Assembly (NCBI RefSeq): GCF_010122465.1
Contig: NZ_WLZY01000007.1
Span: 100,934-164,933 of the forward strand
Direction of reading: 5' to 3'
DNA: 64,000 nucleotides
DNA from: Phytoactinopolyspora mesophila
GTDB taxonomy: Bacteria > Actinomycetota > Actinomycetes > Jiangellales > Jiangellaceae
Part shown: one piece after another, positions 15,579 through 25,306 of the stretch
Numbering within the stretch: the stretch's first letter is position 1
Layout: each line of letters opens with the position of its first letter
Program-made: the position numbers and the translations under genes
Notes under the pieces: generated by a model
What the model saw: only the letters and a program-made list of their open reading frames with translations
What the model was told of the DNA's origin: nothing
The model's database searches: none

Positions 15579-17267
15579 TCAGGATTCGACGACCACCGGG
15601 ATGATCATCGGGCGACGACGCAGCCTGCCGCCAACCCACCGGCCGATCGTGCGCCGGATGGTCTGCTGCAGCTGGTAAGTGTCGGCGTTGCCGCCCACGG
15701 CAGCCTGCTCCACGGCCTTGACGAGTTCCGGCCGGATCTCGTCGAAGACGCTGTCGTCTTCGGCGAACCCGCGCGCGTGGATCTCCGGGCCTCCGGTCAC
15801 CTTGCCGGTCACCGAGTCGACGACCACAACAACCGAGATGAAGCCTTCTTCACCGAGAATCCGTCGATCCTTCAGCGACGCCTCGGCCACCCCGCCGACG
15901 TTGGATCCGTCGACGTACACGTAGCCGCACGGCACCGCGCCGACCACCCGGGCTTTGCCCTCGATGAGGTCGACGACGACGCCGTCCTCGGCCAGCGCTA
16001 CCCGCTCTCGGGGTACCCCGGAGCGGATGGCGACCTCGGCGTTGGCGGTCAGGTGGCGTGCCTCCCCGTGAATCGGCATCACGTTGCGCGGCTTGACGAT
16101 GTTGTACGCGTAGAGGAGCTCGCCCGCGGCAGCGTGCCCTGAGGTGTGCACCATGGCATTGCCCTTGTGGACCACGGTGGCTCCGGCGCGGGTCAGGCCG
16201 TTGATGACGCGGGACACCGCGTTCTCGTTGCCCGGGATCAGGGACGAGGCGAGGATGACGACGTCGTCCTGTGCGATGCGGATGGCAGGGTGGTCGCGAT
16301 TGGCTATGCGCGACAGCGCGGCCATCGGCTCCCCCTGTGAACCGGTGGACATCAGGACGATCTCATTCGGCGGGATGTCGCCGATGCTCTTGAGATCGAC
16401 GAGCGTGCCGCCGGGCACCGTCAGATAGCCAAGATCGCGGGCGATACCCATGTTGCGCACCATGGACCGTCCGACGAAAGCAACCTTCCGTCCGTGCTGG
16501 ACCGCGACATCCAGCACCTGCTGCACCCGATGAACGTGGCTGGCGAACGATGCGACGATGATCCGGCCCGGCGACGCCGCGAAGGTGCGGTCGAGCACGG
16601 CGGCGATATCGCGCTCGTAGGGTGTGAATCCCGGCACCTCGGCGTTGGTGGAGTCGACAAGAAAGAGGTCGACCCCGGCATCACCCAGGCGGGCGAAGCC
16701 GTTGAGGTCGGTCAGCCGGCCGTCGAGAGGCAACTGATCCATCTTGAAGTCGCCGGTGTGCAGCACCACGCCGGCCGGAGTTCGGATCGCCATCGCCAGG
16801 CCGTCCGGAATGGAGTGGTTGACAGCGAGAAACTCGACATCGAACGGGCCGAACTGCTCCTGCTGCCCCTCCTTGACTTCGAGCTGGTAGGCGTTGATCC
16901 GGTGCTCCTTGAGCTTCGCCTCCACCAGGGCGAGCGTCAGACGGGAGCCGACCACCGGTATGTCGGCCTTCTCCCGCAGCAGGAATGGCACGGCACCGAT
17001 GTGGTCCTCATGGCCGTGCGTGAGCAGGATGGCCTCGACGTCGTCGAGGCGGTCCCGGATGTAGTCGAAGTCCGGCAGGATGAGATCCACGCCCGGCTGG
17101 TGGTCTTCAGGGAACAGGACCCCGCAATCCACGATCAGCAACCGGCCGGCATGCTCGAACACCATCATGTTCCGGCCGACTTCGCCGAGGCCGCCCAACG
17201 GGACAAGCCTCAGCGCATTCGGTGCTAGAGGATGTGGTTCGGGTAGTTCGGGATGCGGATGGCTCAC
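15579..17267 (-). CDS. rnj: Ribonuclease J
   Basis: This 562-residue metallo-beta-lactamase/beta-CASP RNase has 5'-3' exonuclease and endonuclease activity in mRNA decay and rRNA maturation. The zinc-binding motif H84-x-H86-x-D88-H89 (LTHGHEDHIGAVPFLL) is intact, and the beta-CASP motifs FASHVHRVQQ and HTSGHAAAGEL are present, as is MPIHGEARHL. Its start overlaps the dapA stop by 4 nt, the usual actinobacterial dapA-rnj operon. The gene ends directly at a 15-bp hairpin shared with the convergent hydrolase. Confidence 0.95.
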   Translation of the reverse strand: MSHPHPELPEPHPLAPNALRLVPLGGLGEVGRNMMVFEHAGRLLIVDCGVLFPEDHQPGVDLILPDFDYIRDRLDDVEAILLTHGHEDHIGAVPFLLREKADIPVVGSRLTLALVEAKLKEHRINAYQLEVKEGQQEQFGPFDVEFLAVNHSIPDGLAMAIRTPAGVVLHTGDFKMDQLPLDGRLTDLNGFARLGDAGVDLFLVDSTNAEVPGFTPYERDIAAVLDRTFAASPGRIIVASFASHVHRVQQVLDVAVQHGRKVAFVGRSMVRNMGIARDLGYLTVPGGTLVDLKSIGDIPPNEIVLMSTGSQGEPMAALSRIANRDHPAIRIAQDDVVILASSLIPGNENAVSRVINGLTRAGATVVHKGNAMVHTSGHAAAGELLYAYNIVKPRNVMPIHGEARHLTANAEVAIRSGVPRERVALAEDGVVVDLIEGKARVVGAVPCGYVYVDGSNVGGVAEASLKDRRILGEEGFISVVVVVDSVTGKVTGGPEIHARGFAEDDSVFDEIRPELVKAVEQAAVGGNADTYQLQQTIRRTIGRWVGGRLRRRPMIIPVVVES

Positions 17268-18196
17268 AGCACTCCCGCCTCGGAGAGGTCAGCACGCAAC
17301 TGCTCGACCTGCTCGTCGGTGGCGGGGAGAAGGGGCGAGCGCATCTGGCGGCTCGGGATGACCCCGAGTGCCTGGACAGCCGCTTTGGCCATTATTGCTC
17401 CTTGTGTTCGGGTCATGATGGCGCGCACCGCCGGTATGAGCTGCCGATGCAGCCGGAGTGCCCGGGCGAGGTCACCGGAGTCGACGGCGCGGGTCATCTG
17501 TGCGTATTCGCGGGCGGCGACGTGGGCGACTACGCTCACCACACCCACCGCCCCGTGGGTGAGCAGTGCCAGATTGAGTGCGTCCTCGCCTGAGTAATAC
17601 GCCAAGCCGGTCCGGGCCATGACCTCGGAGGAGGCGAAAATGTCACCCTTGGCGTCCTTGACGGCGACGATGCGGTCGTGTTCGGCCAGCCGGTAAAGAG
17701 TCTCGTTGGCGATCTCGACACCTGATCTGCCCGGGATGTCGTAGAGCATGACCGGCAGGCCGGTGGCGTCTGCTACGGCGCTGAAATGCCGCACCAAGCC
17801 CTCTTGCGGCGGCTTGTTGTAATAAGGCGTGACGACGAGCAGGCCGTCGGCCCCGGCTTTCTCGGCCGAGCGCGCCAGATCGACCGAGTGGTGGGTGTCG
17901 TAGGTGCCCACGCCGGCGACGACCTTGATCCGGCCCTTGGCGGTATCGACCACCGCGCGCAACAGCGCGTCCTTCTCCGCGTCGGAGGTGGTGGGACTCT
18001 CGCCAGTGGTACCGCTGAGCACCAGACCGTCGCAGCCGCGCTCGATCAGATGCTCGGTCAGTGCCGCGGCACCATCGAGGTCGAGACCGCCGTCGTCGTC
18101 GAACGGGGTGACCATCGCCGTCGTGACGCGACCGAACGGCGCCGACGCAGGCATGCCGGTGGTCGCCGCAGCGAGGGTGAAGAGCTCGTCGGCCAT
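17264..18196 (-). CDS. dapA: 4-hydroxy-tetrahydrodipicolinate synthase
   Basis: This 310-residue aldolase-type lyase condenses pyruvate with aspartate semialdehyde, the first step committed to diaminopimelate and lysine. The Schiff-base lysine is K180 (RIVAVKDAKGD), with GTTGES (about 62-67), TPYYNKPPQEG and LYDIPGRSG. It has a short N-terminal extension before FGRVTTAMVTPF. A TAACCT hexamer lies 7 nt before the ATG, suggesting a leaderless transcript. It is cotranscribed with rnj and diverges from thyA-folA; dapB is about 12 kb away. Confidence 0.95.
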   Translation of the reverse strand: MADELFTLAAATTGMPASAPFGRVTTAMVTPFDDDGGLDLDGAAALTEHLIERGCDGLVLSGTTGESPTTSDAEKDALLRAVVDTAKGRIKVVAGVGTYDTHHSVDLARSAEKAGADGLLVVTPYYNKPPQEGLVRHFSAVADATGLPVMLYDIPGRSGVEIANETLYRLAEHDRIVAVKDAKGDIFASSEVMARTGLAYYSGEDALNLALLTHGAVGVVSVVAHVAAREYAQMTRAVDSGDLARALRLHRQLIPAVRAIMTRTQGAIMAKAAVQALGVIPSRQMRSPLLPATDEQVEQLRADLSEAGVL

Positions 18197-18203
18197 GCAC
18201 CGA

Positions 18204-18209
18204 AGGTTA
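18204..18209 (-). promoter_or_regulatory. -10 hexamer of dapA-rnj
   Basis: TAACCT on the minus strand, 7 nt before the dapA ATG. Confidence 0.5.
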
Positions 18210-18286
18210 CCGCGTCACCGGCCCGGACTTGCATTCCGGCATGCCAATTACGGCACGGCGGCCGCTGACGGTTGGCCGGGCGGTGC

Positions 18287-18292
18287 TAAATT
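18287..18292 (+). promoter_or_regulatory. -10 hexamer of thyA-folA
   Basis: TAAATT ends 6 nt before the thyA GTG. The start codon also lies in the loop of a small inverted repeat (ATTGCC at 18290, GGCAAT at 18303). Confidence 0.5.
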
Positions 18293-18298
18293 GCCACG

Positions 18299-19093
18299 GT
18301 GCGGCAATACCTCGACCTTCTCGACCACGTGATGTCCCACGGCACCAGCAAGTCTGACCGCACGGGCACCGGCACCCTCAGCGTGTTCGGTCACCAGATG
18401 CGCTTCGACCTCAACGCCGGATTCCCGGCTGTCACGACGAAGAAGCTGCACATGAAGTCCGTGGTCCTGGAACTGCTCTGGTTCCTGCGCGGCTCCACCA
18501 GCGCATCCTGGTTGCAGGAGCGCGGCGTGACCATCTGGGACGAATGGGCGGGCCCCGACGGTGACCTCGGTCCCGTCTACGGCTACCAATGGCGTTCGTG
18601 GCCGGCGCCGGACGGCCGGCACATCGACCAGATCGCCCAGGTCATCGAGGCGATCCGGACCAATCCGGACTCCCGTCGGCACATCGTCAGCGCATGGAAC
18701 GTCGCTGACATCGACGACATGGCGTTGCCGCCCTGCCACACCTTGTTTCAGTTCTACGTGGCCGACGGACGGCTGTCCTGCCAGCTGTACCAGCGCTCGG
18801 CCGACATCTTCCTCGGTGTCCCGTTCAACATCGCCTCGTACGCGCTCTTGACGCACATGATCGCCCAGGTGTGTGATCTCGAACCCGGCGACTTCGTCCA
18901 CACTCTCGGAGACGCCCATATCTACCGCAATCACCTCGACCAAGCCCGCACGCAGCTCGAACGCGAGCCCCGCAGGTTGCCGACATTGCAGCTGAACCCG
19001 GCCCGGCGCTCGATCGACGAGTTCACTTACGACGACGTCGAGTTGGTCGGCTACGACCCGCATCCCTCGATCAAGGCGCCCATCGCGGTATGA
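18299..19093 (+). CDS. thyA: Thymidylate synthase
   Basis: This 264-residue folate-dependent enzyme methylates dUMP to dTMP and produces dihydrofolate. It has the full length of the E. coli enzyme, with the nucleophile C146 in [13 protein letters not shown] and the conserved [30 protein letters not shown] and GDAHIYRNH segments. The start is GTG, 6 nt after TAAATT. It overlaps folA by 4 nt, so dihydrofolate is recycled by its neighbour. Confidence 0.97.
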   Translation: MRQYLDLLDHVMSHGTSKSDRTGTGTLSVFGHQMRFDLNAGFPAVTTKKLHMKSVVLELLWFLRGSTSASWLQERGVTIWDEWAGPDGDLGPVYGYQWRSWPAPDGRHIDQIAQVIEAIRTNPDSRRHIVSAWNVADIDDMALPPCHTLFQFYVADGRLSCQLYQRSADIFLGVPFNIASYALLTHMIAQVCDLEPGDFVHTLGDAHIYRNHLDQARTQLEREPRRLPTLQLNPARRSIDEFTYDDVELVGYDPHPSIKAPIAV

Positions 19094-19590
19094 ACACATC
19101 GGTGCCGTCCGGCCGTGCCACAGTGACGCTGCTCGCGGCCGTCGCCCGCAACGGCGTCATTGGCGTCGACGGCGGTCTGCCGTGGCGGCTGCCCGGTGAC
19201 CTGCCCAGGGTCAAGGCGCTCACGACCGGGCATGTGCTGGTCATGGGGCGCAAGACCTTCGACTCCATCGGCCGCGCGCTTCCGGGCCGCACAACCGTGG
19301 TGGTGACCCGACAAGCGGGATGGTCGGCCGCCGATGTTCAGGTAGCCTCGTCGGTCGCTGCGGCACTGGAGCTAGCCGCCGCCGTCGACGACCACATTTT
19401 CGTGTTCGGCGGCGCCGAAATCTACGCGCAAACTCTTGCGCGGGCCGATCGCCTGGAACTCACCGAAGTGCACGCCGAGCCGGCCGGTGACACCTACTTC
19501 CCCGCCGTTGACTGGTCCGAATGGGTGGAAGTAGCCCGGGAACGCAAGGACGGCTTCGACTTCGTCACCTACGAGCGCGCGGCTCGGTAA
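19090..19590 (+). CDS. folA: Dihydrofolate reductase
   Basis: This 166-residue NADPH-dependent enzyme regenerates tetrahydrofolate consumed by ThyA. Typical segments are [63 protein letters not shown] and [15 protein letters not shown]. It overlaps thyA by the ATGA junction and is translationally coupled. It converges on the dipeptide transporter operon, 62 bp from dppF. Confidence 0.95.
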   Translation: MNTSVPSGRATVTLLAAVARNGVIGVDGGLPWRLPGDLPRVKALTTGHVLVMGRKTFDSIGRALPGRTTVVVTRQAGWSAADVQVASSVAAALELAAAVDDHIFVFGGAEIYAQTLARADRLELTEVHAEPAGDTYFPAVDWSEWVEVARERKDGFDFVTYERAAR

Positions 19591-19652
19591 GCCCAGGGAG
19601 CGGGCCGGACGCGCCCGCAGATCCGGACGCGTCCTCAGATTCGCATGCGCCG

Positions 19653-20660
19653 TCAGATGGCGGCCTGGCGCACCTCTGCGTAGTGACACGCGGACGGGTG
19701 ACCGTGGTTGAACCGGTCGAGCAGATCCGGGTCTTCCTCGGCACAACGCTCGTCGGCCTTCCAGCACCGAGTACGGAAGTTGCACCCTGACGGCGGATTG
19801 ACCGGGCTCGGGACATCGCCCTCCAGGACGATGCGGTTGGCCTTCGACGCGGCGGACTCGTCCGGATCCGGGTTGGGCACCGCCGACAGCAACGCCTGGG
19901 TGTACGGGTGGGTGGCGTTTTCGTAGATGGAGTCCTCGTTGCCGAGCTCGACGATCCGGCCGAGATACATGACGCCCACCCGGTCGGAGATATGTCGGAC
20001 CACGGACAGGTCGTGGGCGATGAAGATGTAGGAGAGCCCGAAATCGTCCTGGATCTCCTCGAGCAGGTTCATCACCTGTGCCTGGACGGAGACGTCGAGC
20101 GCGGAGACCGGCTCGTCGCAGATGATGATCTTCGGTTGGAGAGTCAGGGCCCGGGCGATGCCGACCCGCTGCCGCTGACCGCCGGAGAACTGGTGCGGAT
20201 AGCGATTCACCATCCCCGGATCCAGGCCCACCCGTTCCAGCAGGTCCTGTGCGCGCTTCTTGCGCTCACGGCGGGTGACGACGTCGCGGTGGATCTCCCA
20301 CGCCTCGGTGATGATGTCGCCGACCGTCATCCGCGGATTCAGTGAGCCGTAGGGATCCTGGAAGATGATCTGGACCTCACGGCGCAGCTTGCGCATCCGC
20401 TTGGCGGACATCGAGAAGATGTCCTCACCTTCGAACATGGCGGTGCCGGCGGTGGGTTCCTCGAGCCGGACGAGTGTCTTGGCCACCGTGGACTTGCCAC
20501 ATCCGGACTCACCGACGATACCGAGGGTCTCCCCACGCGCCAGGTCGAACGACACGCCGTCGACGGCTTTCACGGTGTCGATGGACCCTGCCCCCAGCAG
20601 TTTCCGGCCGATGGGGAACTGCTTCACCAAGCCCTCGACCTTGAGCAGCGGCTCGCTCAT
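19653..20660 (-). CDS. dppF: Dipeptide-type ABC transporter ATPase (DppF-like)
   Basis: This 335-residue ATPase is one of a pair that powers uptake. Walker A is GESGCGKST, signature FSGGQRQRVGIARAL, Walker B IICDEPVSALD. The C-terminal oligopeptide-transporter tail with cysteines (PSGCNFRTRCWKADERCAEEDPD) is present; in this family it can bind an iron-sulfur cluster. The ATG at 20660 overlaps the dppD stop by 1 nt; a longer frame reaching 20786 would run into dppD. It is the last gene of the operon. Confidence 0.92.
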   Translation of the reverse strand: MSEPLLKVEGLVKQFPIGRKLLGAGSIDTVKAVDGVSFDLARGETLGIVGESGCGKSTVAKTLVRLEEPTAGTAMFEGEDIFSMSAKRMRKLRREVQIIFQDPYGSLNPRMTVGDIITEAWEIHRDVVTRRERKKRAQDLLERVGLDPGMVNRYPHQFSGGQRQRVGIARALTLQPKIIICDEPVSALDVSVQAQVMNLLEEIQDDFGLSYIFIAHDLSVVRHISDRVGVMYLGRIVELGNEDSIYENATHPYTQALLSAVPNPDPDESAASKANRIVLEGDVPSPVNPPSGCNFRTRCWKADERCAEEDPDLLDRFNHGHPSACHYAEVRQAAI

Positions 20661-21679
20661 CACGAAAGCACCTCCTCGGCGAAGTGGCACGCACTCCGGC
20701 GGCCCGGAAGCACCGGCCGCAGCGGCGGCGGATCCACGTCGCAGGTACCGGGCCGCATGTACGGGCACCGCGGATGGAACGGACAACCAGCTGGAATGCG
20801 CGACAGGCTGGGCGGAGCGCCCTTGATGGGAATCAGCTGCTGGCCCTTCTGGGTCACCCGCGGCATCGACGTCATGAGGCCCTCGGTGTACGGGTGGGCC
20901 GGGTTCTTGAAGACGCTGGCGACGTCACCTTGTTCGATGACCCGCCCGGCGTACATGACCGCCACCCGATGCGCCACATCAGTGACCACGCCGAGGTCAT
21001 GGGTGATCAGGATCAGGGCCATACCCAAATCCCGCTGCAGTTCCTCCAGCAGATCCATCACCTGCGCCTGGACCGTCACGTCCAGCGCGGTGGTGGGCTC
21101 GTCGGCGATGAGAATCTCCGGATCGAGCGCCAGTGCCATGGCGATCATCGCCCGCTGCCGCATCCCGCCCGAGAACTGGTGAGGGTAGTCGTCCACCCTG
21201 GCCGCCGAGTTGGGGATCTTGACCAGGTCCATCAGCTCGATAGCCCGGGCCCGGCTCTCACGGCGGGACATCTTCCGATGCACCCGAAGCTGTTCGGCGA
21301 TCTGCCAGCCGACGGTGAACACCGGGTTCAGCGCCGAGAGCGCGTCCTGGAAGATCATCGTCATCGACTGGCCGCGTACCCGTTTCTGGAGTTGCTGGTC
21401 GGCCAGCAGATCGGCACCGTGAAACCGGATCTCGCCACCGGTCACGAACCCCGGTGGGCTGTCGATGATCCCCATCAGCGCCTGCGCGGTGACACTCTTG
21501 CCCGAGCCTGATTCACCCAGAATCGCCAGCGTCTCGCCGCGGCCGAGCGTGAAGCTCACCCCGTTGACGGCGTTGACGACTCCGTGGGTGGTCCTGAACT
21601 CCACGGAAAGGTCACGCACCTCGAGCAGCTCACTCTCCGGCGCGAGCACCACGTCAGGCTCCACCGCGGGTCCGGTCAT
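20660..21679 (-). CDS. dppD: Dipeptide-type ABC transporter ATPase (DppD-like)
   Basis: This 339-residue ATPase is the DppF partner. Walker A is GESGSGKSV, signature FSGGMRQRAMIAMAL, Walker B ILIADEPTTALD, and the cysteine-bearing C terminus is FHPRCPYMRPGTCD. It begins 13 nt after the permease gene stop and ends at the dppF start (TGATG). The two ATPases, two permeases and one lipoprotein form a complete importer for di/oligopeptides or a similar solute. Confidence 0.92.
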   Translation of the reverse strand: MTGPAVEPDVVLAPESELLEVRDLSVEFRTTHGVVNAVNGVSFTLGRGETLAILGESGSGKSVTAQALMGIIDSPPGFVTGGEIRFHGADLLADQQLQKRVRGQSMTMIFQDALSALNPVFTVGWQIAEQLRVHRKMSRRESRARAIELMDLVKIPNSAARVDDYPHQFSGGMRQRAMIAMALALDPEILIADEPTTALDVTVQAQVMDLLEELQRDLGMALILITHDLGVVTDVAHRVAVMYAGRVIEQGDVASVFKNPAHPYTEGLMTSMPRVTQKGQQLIPIKGAPPSLSRIPAGCPFHPRCPYMRPGTCDVDPPPLRPVLPGRRSACHFAEEVLS

Positions 21680-21692
21680 AAAGGTTCGATCC

Positions 21693-22607
21693 TTACCGTA
21701 GCTTGGGGTCGAGTGCGTCGCGCAGCGCGTCGCCCATGAGGACGAACGCGAACACCGTCAGCGCGACGAAGACGCCTGGGAAGAACAACAGATGCGGGTC
21801 GGTCATGATCCTGGCCCGAGCTCCGGCCAGCTGGAGCCCCCAGGAGATGGACGGCAGCTGCAATCCTACGCCCAGGAACGTCAATGACGCCTCGGCGGCG
21901 ATGATCAAGCCGACGAACACCGTGGAGTAGACCACCAACGGCGCCAGCGAGTTGGGCAGGATGTGTTTACGCATGATCCGGTAGTCACTGCCGCCGAGCA
22001 CCTTTGCCGCCGAAACGTAGTCGGCGTTCTTCGCCGACATCACCGAGGAACGCATGATCCTGGTCATGATCGGCCAGCTGAACACAATCAGTACACCGGC
22101 CACCTGGGGAATCGCTCGACGCTCGATCACCGACAGGAAGACGATCGCACCCAGCAGGAACGGCAACGCGAACACCAGATCGGCGAAGCGCGAGATGATC
22201 GCGTCCTGGACCTTCCCGTAGTAACCGGCCACCAACCCGAGCACGACGGCGACGAAGGCTGACAGGAACATCACGGCCAGACCGATCGCGATCGACGCAC
22301 GGGCACCGTAGATCACCCGGGCGTAGTAGTCACAGCCCTGCAGATCGAATCCGAACCAATGGTCGGCGCTCGGCCGCTCCAGCGACCGGGAAAGGTCGCA
22401 TGAGCGTGGATCCGTACCGGTGAACAGCTGTGGGGCGATCGCCATCACGACGAACAGAACGACCAGCAAGGCCGAGATCACGAAGAACGGGTTGCGCCGC
22501 AACTGCTTCCAGGCGTCACCCCAGAGGCTGGCCGAGTCGATGTGGCCGCCACCGGTCTGCGCCGTTTCCTGCGAGGCGGCCCGGTCTTGGCTTTGCGCCT
22601 CAGTCAT
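21693..22607 (-). CDS. dppC: Dipeptide-type ABC permease (DppC-like)
   Basis: This 304-residue inner-membrane subunit has a cytoplasmic N terminus (about 35 residues), a first helix FFVISALLVVLFVVMAIAPQLF, a periplasmic loop with two cysteines (RSCDLSR, QGCDYYAR), then the permease core. The EAA loop that contacts the ATPases is DYVSAAKVLGGSDYRIMRKHILPN. It overlaps the dppB gene by 8 nt. Confidence 0.93.
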   Translation of the reverse strand: MTEAQSQDRAASQETAQTGGGHIDSASLWGDAWKQLRRNPFFVISALLVVLFVVMAIAPQLFTGTDPRSCDLSRSLERPSADHWFGFDLQGCDYYARVIYGARASIAIGLAVMFLSAFVAVVLGLVAGYYGKVQDAIISRFADLVFALPFLLGAIVFLSVIERRAIPQVAGVLIVFSWPIMTRIMRSSVMSAKNADYVSAAKVLGGSDYRIMRKHILPNSLAPLVVYSTVFVGLIIAAEASLTFLGVGLQLPSISWGLQLAGARARIMTDPHLLFFPGVFVALTVFAFVLMGDALRDALDPKLR

Positions 22608-23523
22608 ATCGAATCCGTGGGTCTAGATAGGCGTACAGGACGTCGACGATCAGGCTGAGCGTCACGAAGATCAGTACGAACAATGTCACGATTCCGACGA
22701 CGACGGTGCCCTCCTGGGCGCCGATCGCCCGGAACACCTCGCCGCCCAATCCTGGCAAGTTGAAGATGCCCTCGATGATGACGGTGCCGCTCAACATCGC
22801 TCCAAGGTCGGCGCCGAGGAACGTCACCACCGGAATCATTGAGTTGCGCAGGGCATGCCGACCGACCACCCGTGATCGGCTCAGCCCCTTGGCTGTCGCA
22901 GTGCGCACGTAGTCGGCCCGCAGATTCTCCAGTAATGACGTCCGGAGCAGCCGCGCGATCAGCGCCATCGATGTGGAGGCAAGCATGGCGCCCGGCAAGA
23001 CATAGCTGTACCAGCCTTGTCCTGTCCCGGCGATGGGAAACCAGCCGAGGTGTAAGCCGAACACCACTTGGCCGATCATGGCCAGGACCAGAGTCGGGAT
23101 CGCGACCAGGACGGTGGTGGACACCTGCACCAGGGAGTCGAGGAAACCCTGCCGGCGCAATGCCGCCAGGATGCCCGCGATGCCGCCGATGACGGCCTGG
23201 ATGACAAACGCCGTCAGCGCCAGCTGCGCCGTCACTGGCGCCCGTTGACCGATAATGTCGCTGACCGGCCGCCCGGTGAAGGTCATCCCGAAGTCCCCCT
23301 GAACCAGAGCCAGCATGTATTTGCCGTACTGGATCAGGAGCGGGTCGTCGAGGTTGTAGCGGTCGCGCAGAGTCGCCTGCACGGCCTCGCTCATCGGCCG
23401 ATCCCCGGACAGGGCCCGGATCGGATCGCCTGGAATGGCGAAGACCAGAGCGAAGATGATGAACGTCGCCCCGATGACCACCGGGATGAACTGCAGCAAC
23501 CGCCGAATCAGGTAACCCCTCAT
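22600..23523 (-). CDS. dppB: Dipeptide-type ABC permease (DppB-like)
   Basis: This 307-residue membrane subunit has the family start MRGYLIRRLLQFIPVVIGAT, the AIPGDPIRALSGDR segment after helix 1, and the EAA loop DYVRTATAKGLSRSRVVGRHALRNS. It pairs with the DppC-like protein. It is separated from the binding-protein gene by 70 bp holding a strong hairpin (23547-23577), so expression may be lower than that of the binding protein. Confidence 0.93.
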   Translation of the reverse strand: MRGYLIRRLLQFIPVVIGATFIIFALVFAIPGDPIRALSGDRPMSEAVQATLRDRYNLDDPLLIQYGKYMLALVQGDFGMTFTGRPVSDIIGQRAPVTAQLALTAFVIQAVIGGIAGILAALRRQGFLDSLVQVSTTVLVAIPTLVLAMIGQVVFGLHLGWFPIAGTGQGWYSYVLPGAMLASTSMALIARLLRTSLLENLRADYVRTATAKGLSRSRVVGRHALRNSMIPVVTFLGADLGAMLSGTVIIEGIFNLPGLGGEVFRAIGAQEGTVVVGIVTLFVLIFVTLSLIVDVLYAYLDPRIRYD

Positions 23524-23546
23524 CGCGCGCTACCACCACTCTCGCG

Positions 23547-23577
23547 AAGGGCCGCCCAGACGTGCTGGGCGGCCCTT
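23547..23577 (-). terminator. Hairpin between the binding-protein and permease genes
   Basis: AAGGGCCGCCCAG and CTGGGCGGCCCTT are perfect 13-bp complements with a 5-nt loop, 17 nt after the binding-protein stop. No uridine tract follows. Such a hairpin would stop part of transcription or protect the upstream mRNA, giving more binding protein than permease. Confidence 0.65.
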
Positions 23578-23593
23578 ACTGGCGATATCTGGG

Positions 23594-25204
23594 TCACTCC
23601 GTGACCTGAACCTGCTCGACTCGGGGGAAGGTCCGCGGGTCGATCTCGACGTTGCTCACGCGGTCGCTGAACACGACAGTACGGGTCTCGTACCACATCG
23701 GGATCACCGGCATGTCCTCCAGCAGGATGTCTTCAGCCTGCTGATAAAGGGCATCGGCTTCCTCCGGCGACGGCGCGCCGTTGGCCTCCCGGATCAGGTT
23801 GTCGAACTCGTCGTTCGCATAACCCGTGTAGTTCGAGCTCTGTCCGGTCGTGTAGATCGGCTCCATCGCGTACTGCGGGCTCGGGTACGAGAGCACCCAG
23901 CCGAGCCGGAACGGGCCGGTGACCTCTTCGTTGTCGTGCAGGTCGAGGTACTGGGCGAACTCGAGGCTCTCGAACGTGACGTCGGTGACGCCCAGGTTCT
24001 GCTGCCATTGGTTGGCGACAGCCTCGGTCCAGTCTTCGTGCCCCGCACCAGAGTTGAAGTAGACCGTCAGCTCTTCAGGACCACCGGCTGCCTCGTACAT
24101 GTCGGCGGCGGTGTCGGGGTCGTACTGGCAGTAGTTGCAGGCGTCTTCCCGGTGCTGGGCCAGCACCGGCGGGATGACGGCTGTGGCCGGGGTGCGCGCA
24201 CCGCTGAAGATGGCGTCGATGATCGCCTGGCGGTCGATCGCCATCGACATCGCGTGCCGGATGTCCGGGTCCTGGAACTCGTCCTGGTACAGCGGCAGAC
24301 CCATGTAGGTGAACGACGACGTGTCCGCCCGGAAGATGTTGTCACCGAAGTCGGATTCCACCGTCGTTTCCCGCTCCGGCGGGATGCTGTAGAGAACGTC
24401 CAGGTTTCCGGCCTGCACATCCAGGTACGCGGTGTTGATGTCGTCGTAGATGCGCCACACGATGCGGTCCGCGAGGCCCGGGTTGTCGGCCGGCCAGTCC
24501 TCGTACCGGTCCATGGCGATCTGGACGTCGTGCTCCCAGGAGCCGTCGATCTCGTACCGGCCGTTGCCGACGGGAGCCTGCTCGAAGGCTTCGATGTCCT
24601 CGTAGGCCTCGTCCGGCAGCGGGTAGAAGGCGGTGTAGCTCAGCATGATGGGCAGCGGGGAGAACGGCACCGTGAGCTCGATCTCGAGCGTGGTGTCGTC
24701 GATGACCCGGACGCCCTCCATCTCATCGGCGTTGCCTTCGACGACGTCCGCATAACCCACGAAGTTGTCGAAGAAGTTGGAGTTCTGCTGGGCGTTGTCC
24801 GGGTCGACGACCCAGTTCCAGGTGTCAGCGAACGTCTGCGCCGTCACCGGGTCACCATTGTGGAAGGTGAAGTCGTCACGCAGGTTGAACGTCCAGGTGA
24901 CGTTGTCGTCGGTGTCCCAGTCGGTGGCGACGACGCCATAGGCCTCGCTCGTCTCATAGTTGACCGCGGTGAGCCCGCTGAACAGCTGCTCCAGCACCAT
25001 ACTTCCACACACCTCGGTGGAGTTGCCAGGTACCAGGAACTGGGGCTCACAGGTATAGGCGGTGAACTCGCCGCCAGCCTCTGCGGCTTCGTCCGGCGCG
25101 TCGGCGCCGGGTTCACCGTCGTCATCACTGCCACATGCGGCAGCCAAGAGCGCCACAGCCGCGGCGAGGGCTGCAACTCTCGTTGCGTGTTGCTTGATCA
25201 TCAC
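23594..25204 (-). CDS. Peptide-type ABC transporter binding lipoprotein
   Basis: This 536-residue extracytoplasmic solute-binding protein belongs to family 5 (DppA/OppA). It has a lipoprotein signal ending LLAAACGSDDDGE, so the cysteine is lipidated, followed by an acidic linker. Family features include DDNVTWTFNLRDDFTFHNGDPVTAQ, QAPVGNGRYEI and DIRHAMSMAIDRQAI. The first codon is GTG with AGGAG 8 nt before it; the next codon ATG is also possible. It is the first gene of the five-gene operon, with a palindrome (25307-25321) in its promoter region. Confidence 0.92.
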   Translation of the reverse strand: MMIKQHATRVAALAAAVALLAAACGSDDDGEPGADAPDEAAEAGGEFTAYTCEPQFLVPGNSTEVCGSMVLEQLFSGLTAVNYETSEAYGVVATDWDTDDNVTWTFNLRDDFTFHNGDPVTAQTFADTWNWVVDPDNAQQNSNFFDNFVGYADVVEGNADEMEGVRVIDDTTLEIELTVPFSPLPIMLSYTAFYPLPDEAYEDIEAFEQAPVGNGRYEIDGSWEHDVQIAMDRYEDWPADNPGLADRIVWRIYDDINTAYLDVQAGNLDVLYSIPPERETTVESDFGDNIFRADTSSFTYMGLPLYQDEFQDPDIRHAMSMAIDRQAIIDAIFSGARTPATAVIPPVLAQHREDACNYCQYDPDTAADMYEAAGGPEELTVYFNSGAGHEDWTEAVANQWQQNLGVTDVTFESLEFAQYLDLHDNEEVTGPFRLGWVLSYPSPQYAMEPIYTTGQSSNYTGYANDEFDNLIREANGAPSPEEADALYQQAEDILLEDMPVIPMWYETRTVVFSDRVSNVEIDPRTFPRVEQVQVTE

Positions 25205-25306
25205 TGCGAATACTCCTCATAGGTGGAGCAGGGGTGCTGGAGGCTCCGAACATACCCACGAAAGGCCAACCAGATCAAAATGAGAGACGGGTAATGCGCA
25301 GGTGTT

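Noticed and set aside
23936-25222. 428-codon open frame opposite the binding lipoprotein gene
   Set aside because: Arginine/valine-rich with no family similarity; antisense shadow of a clearly functional lipoprotein gene.
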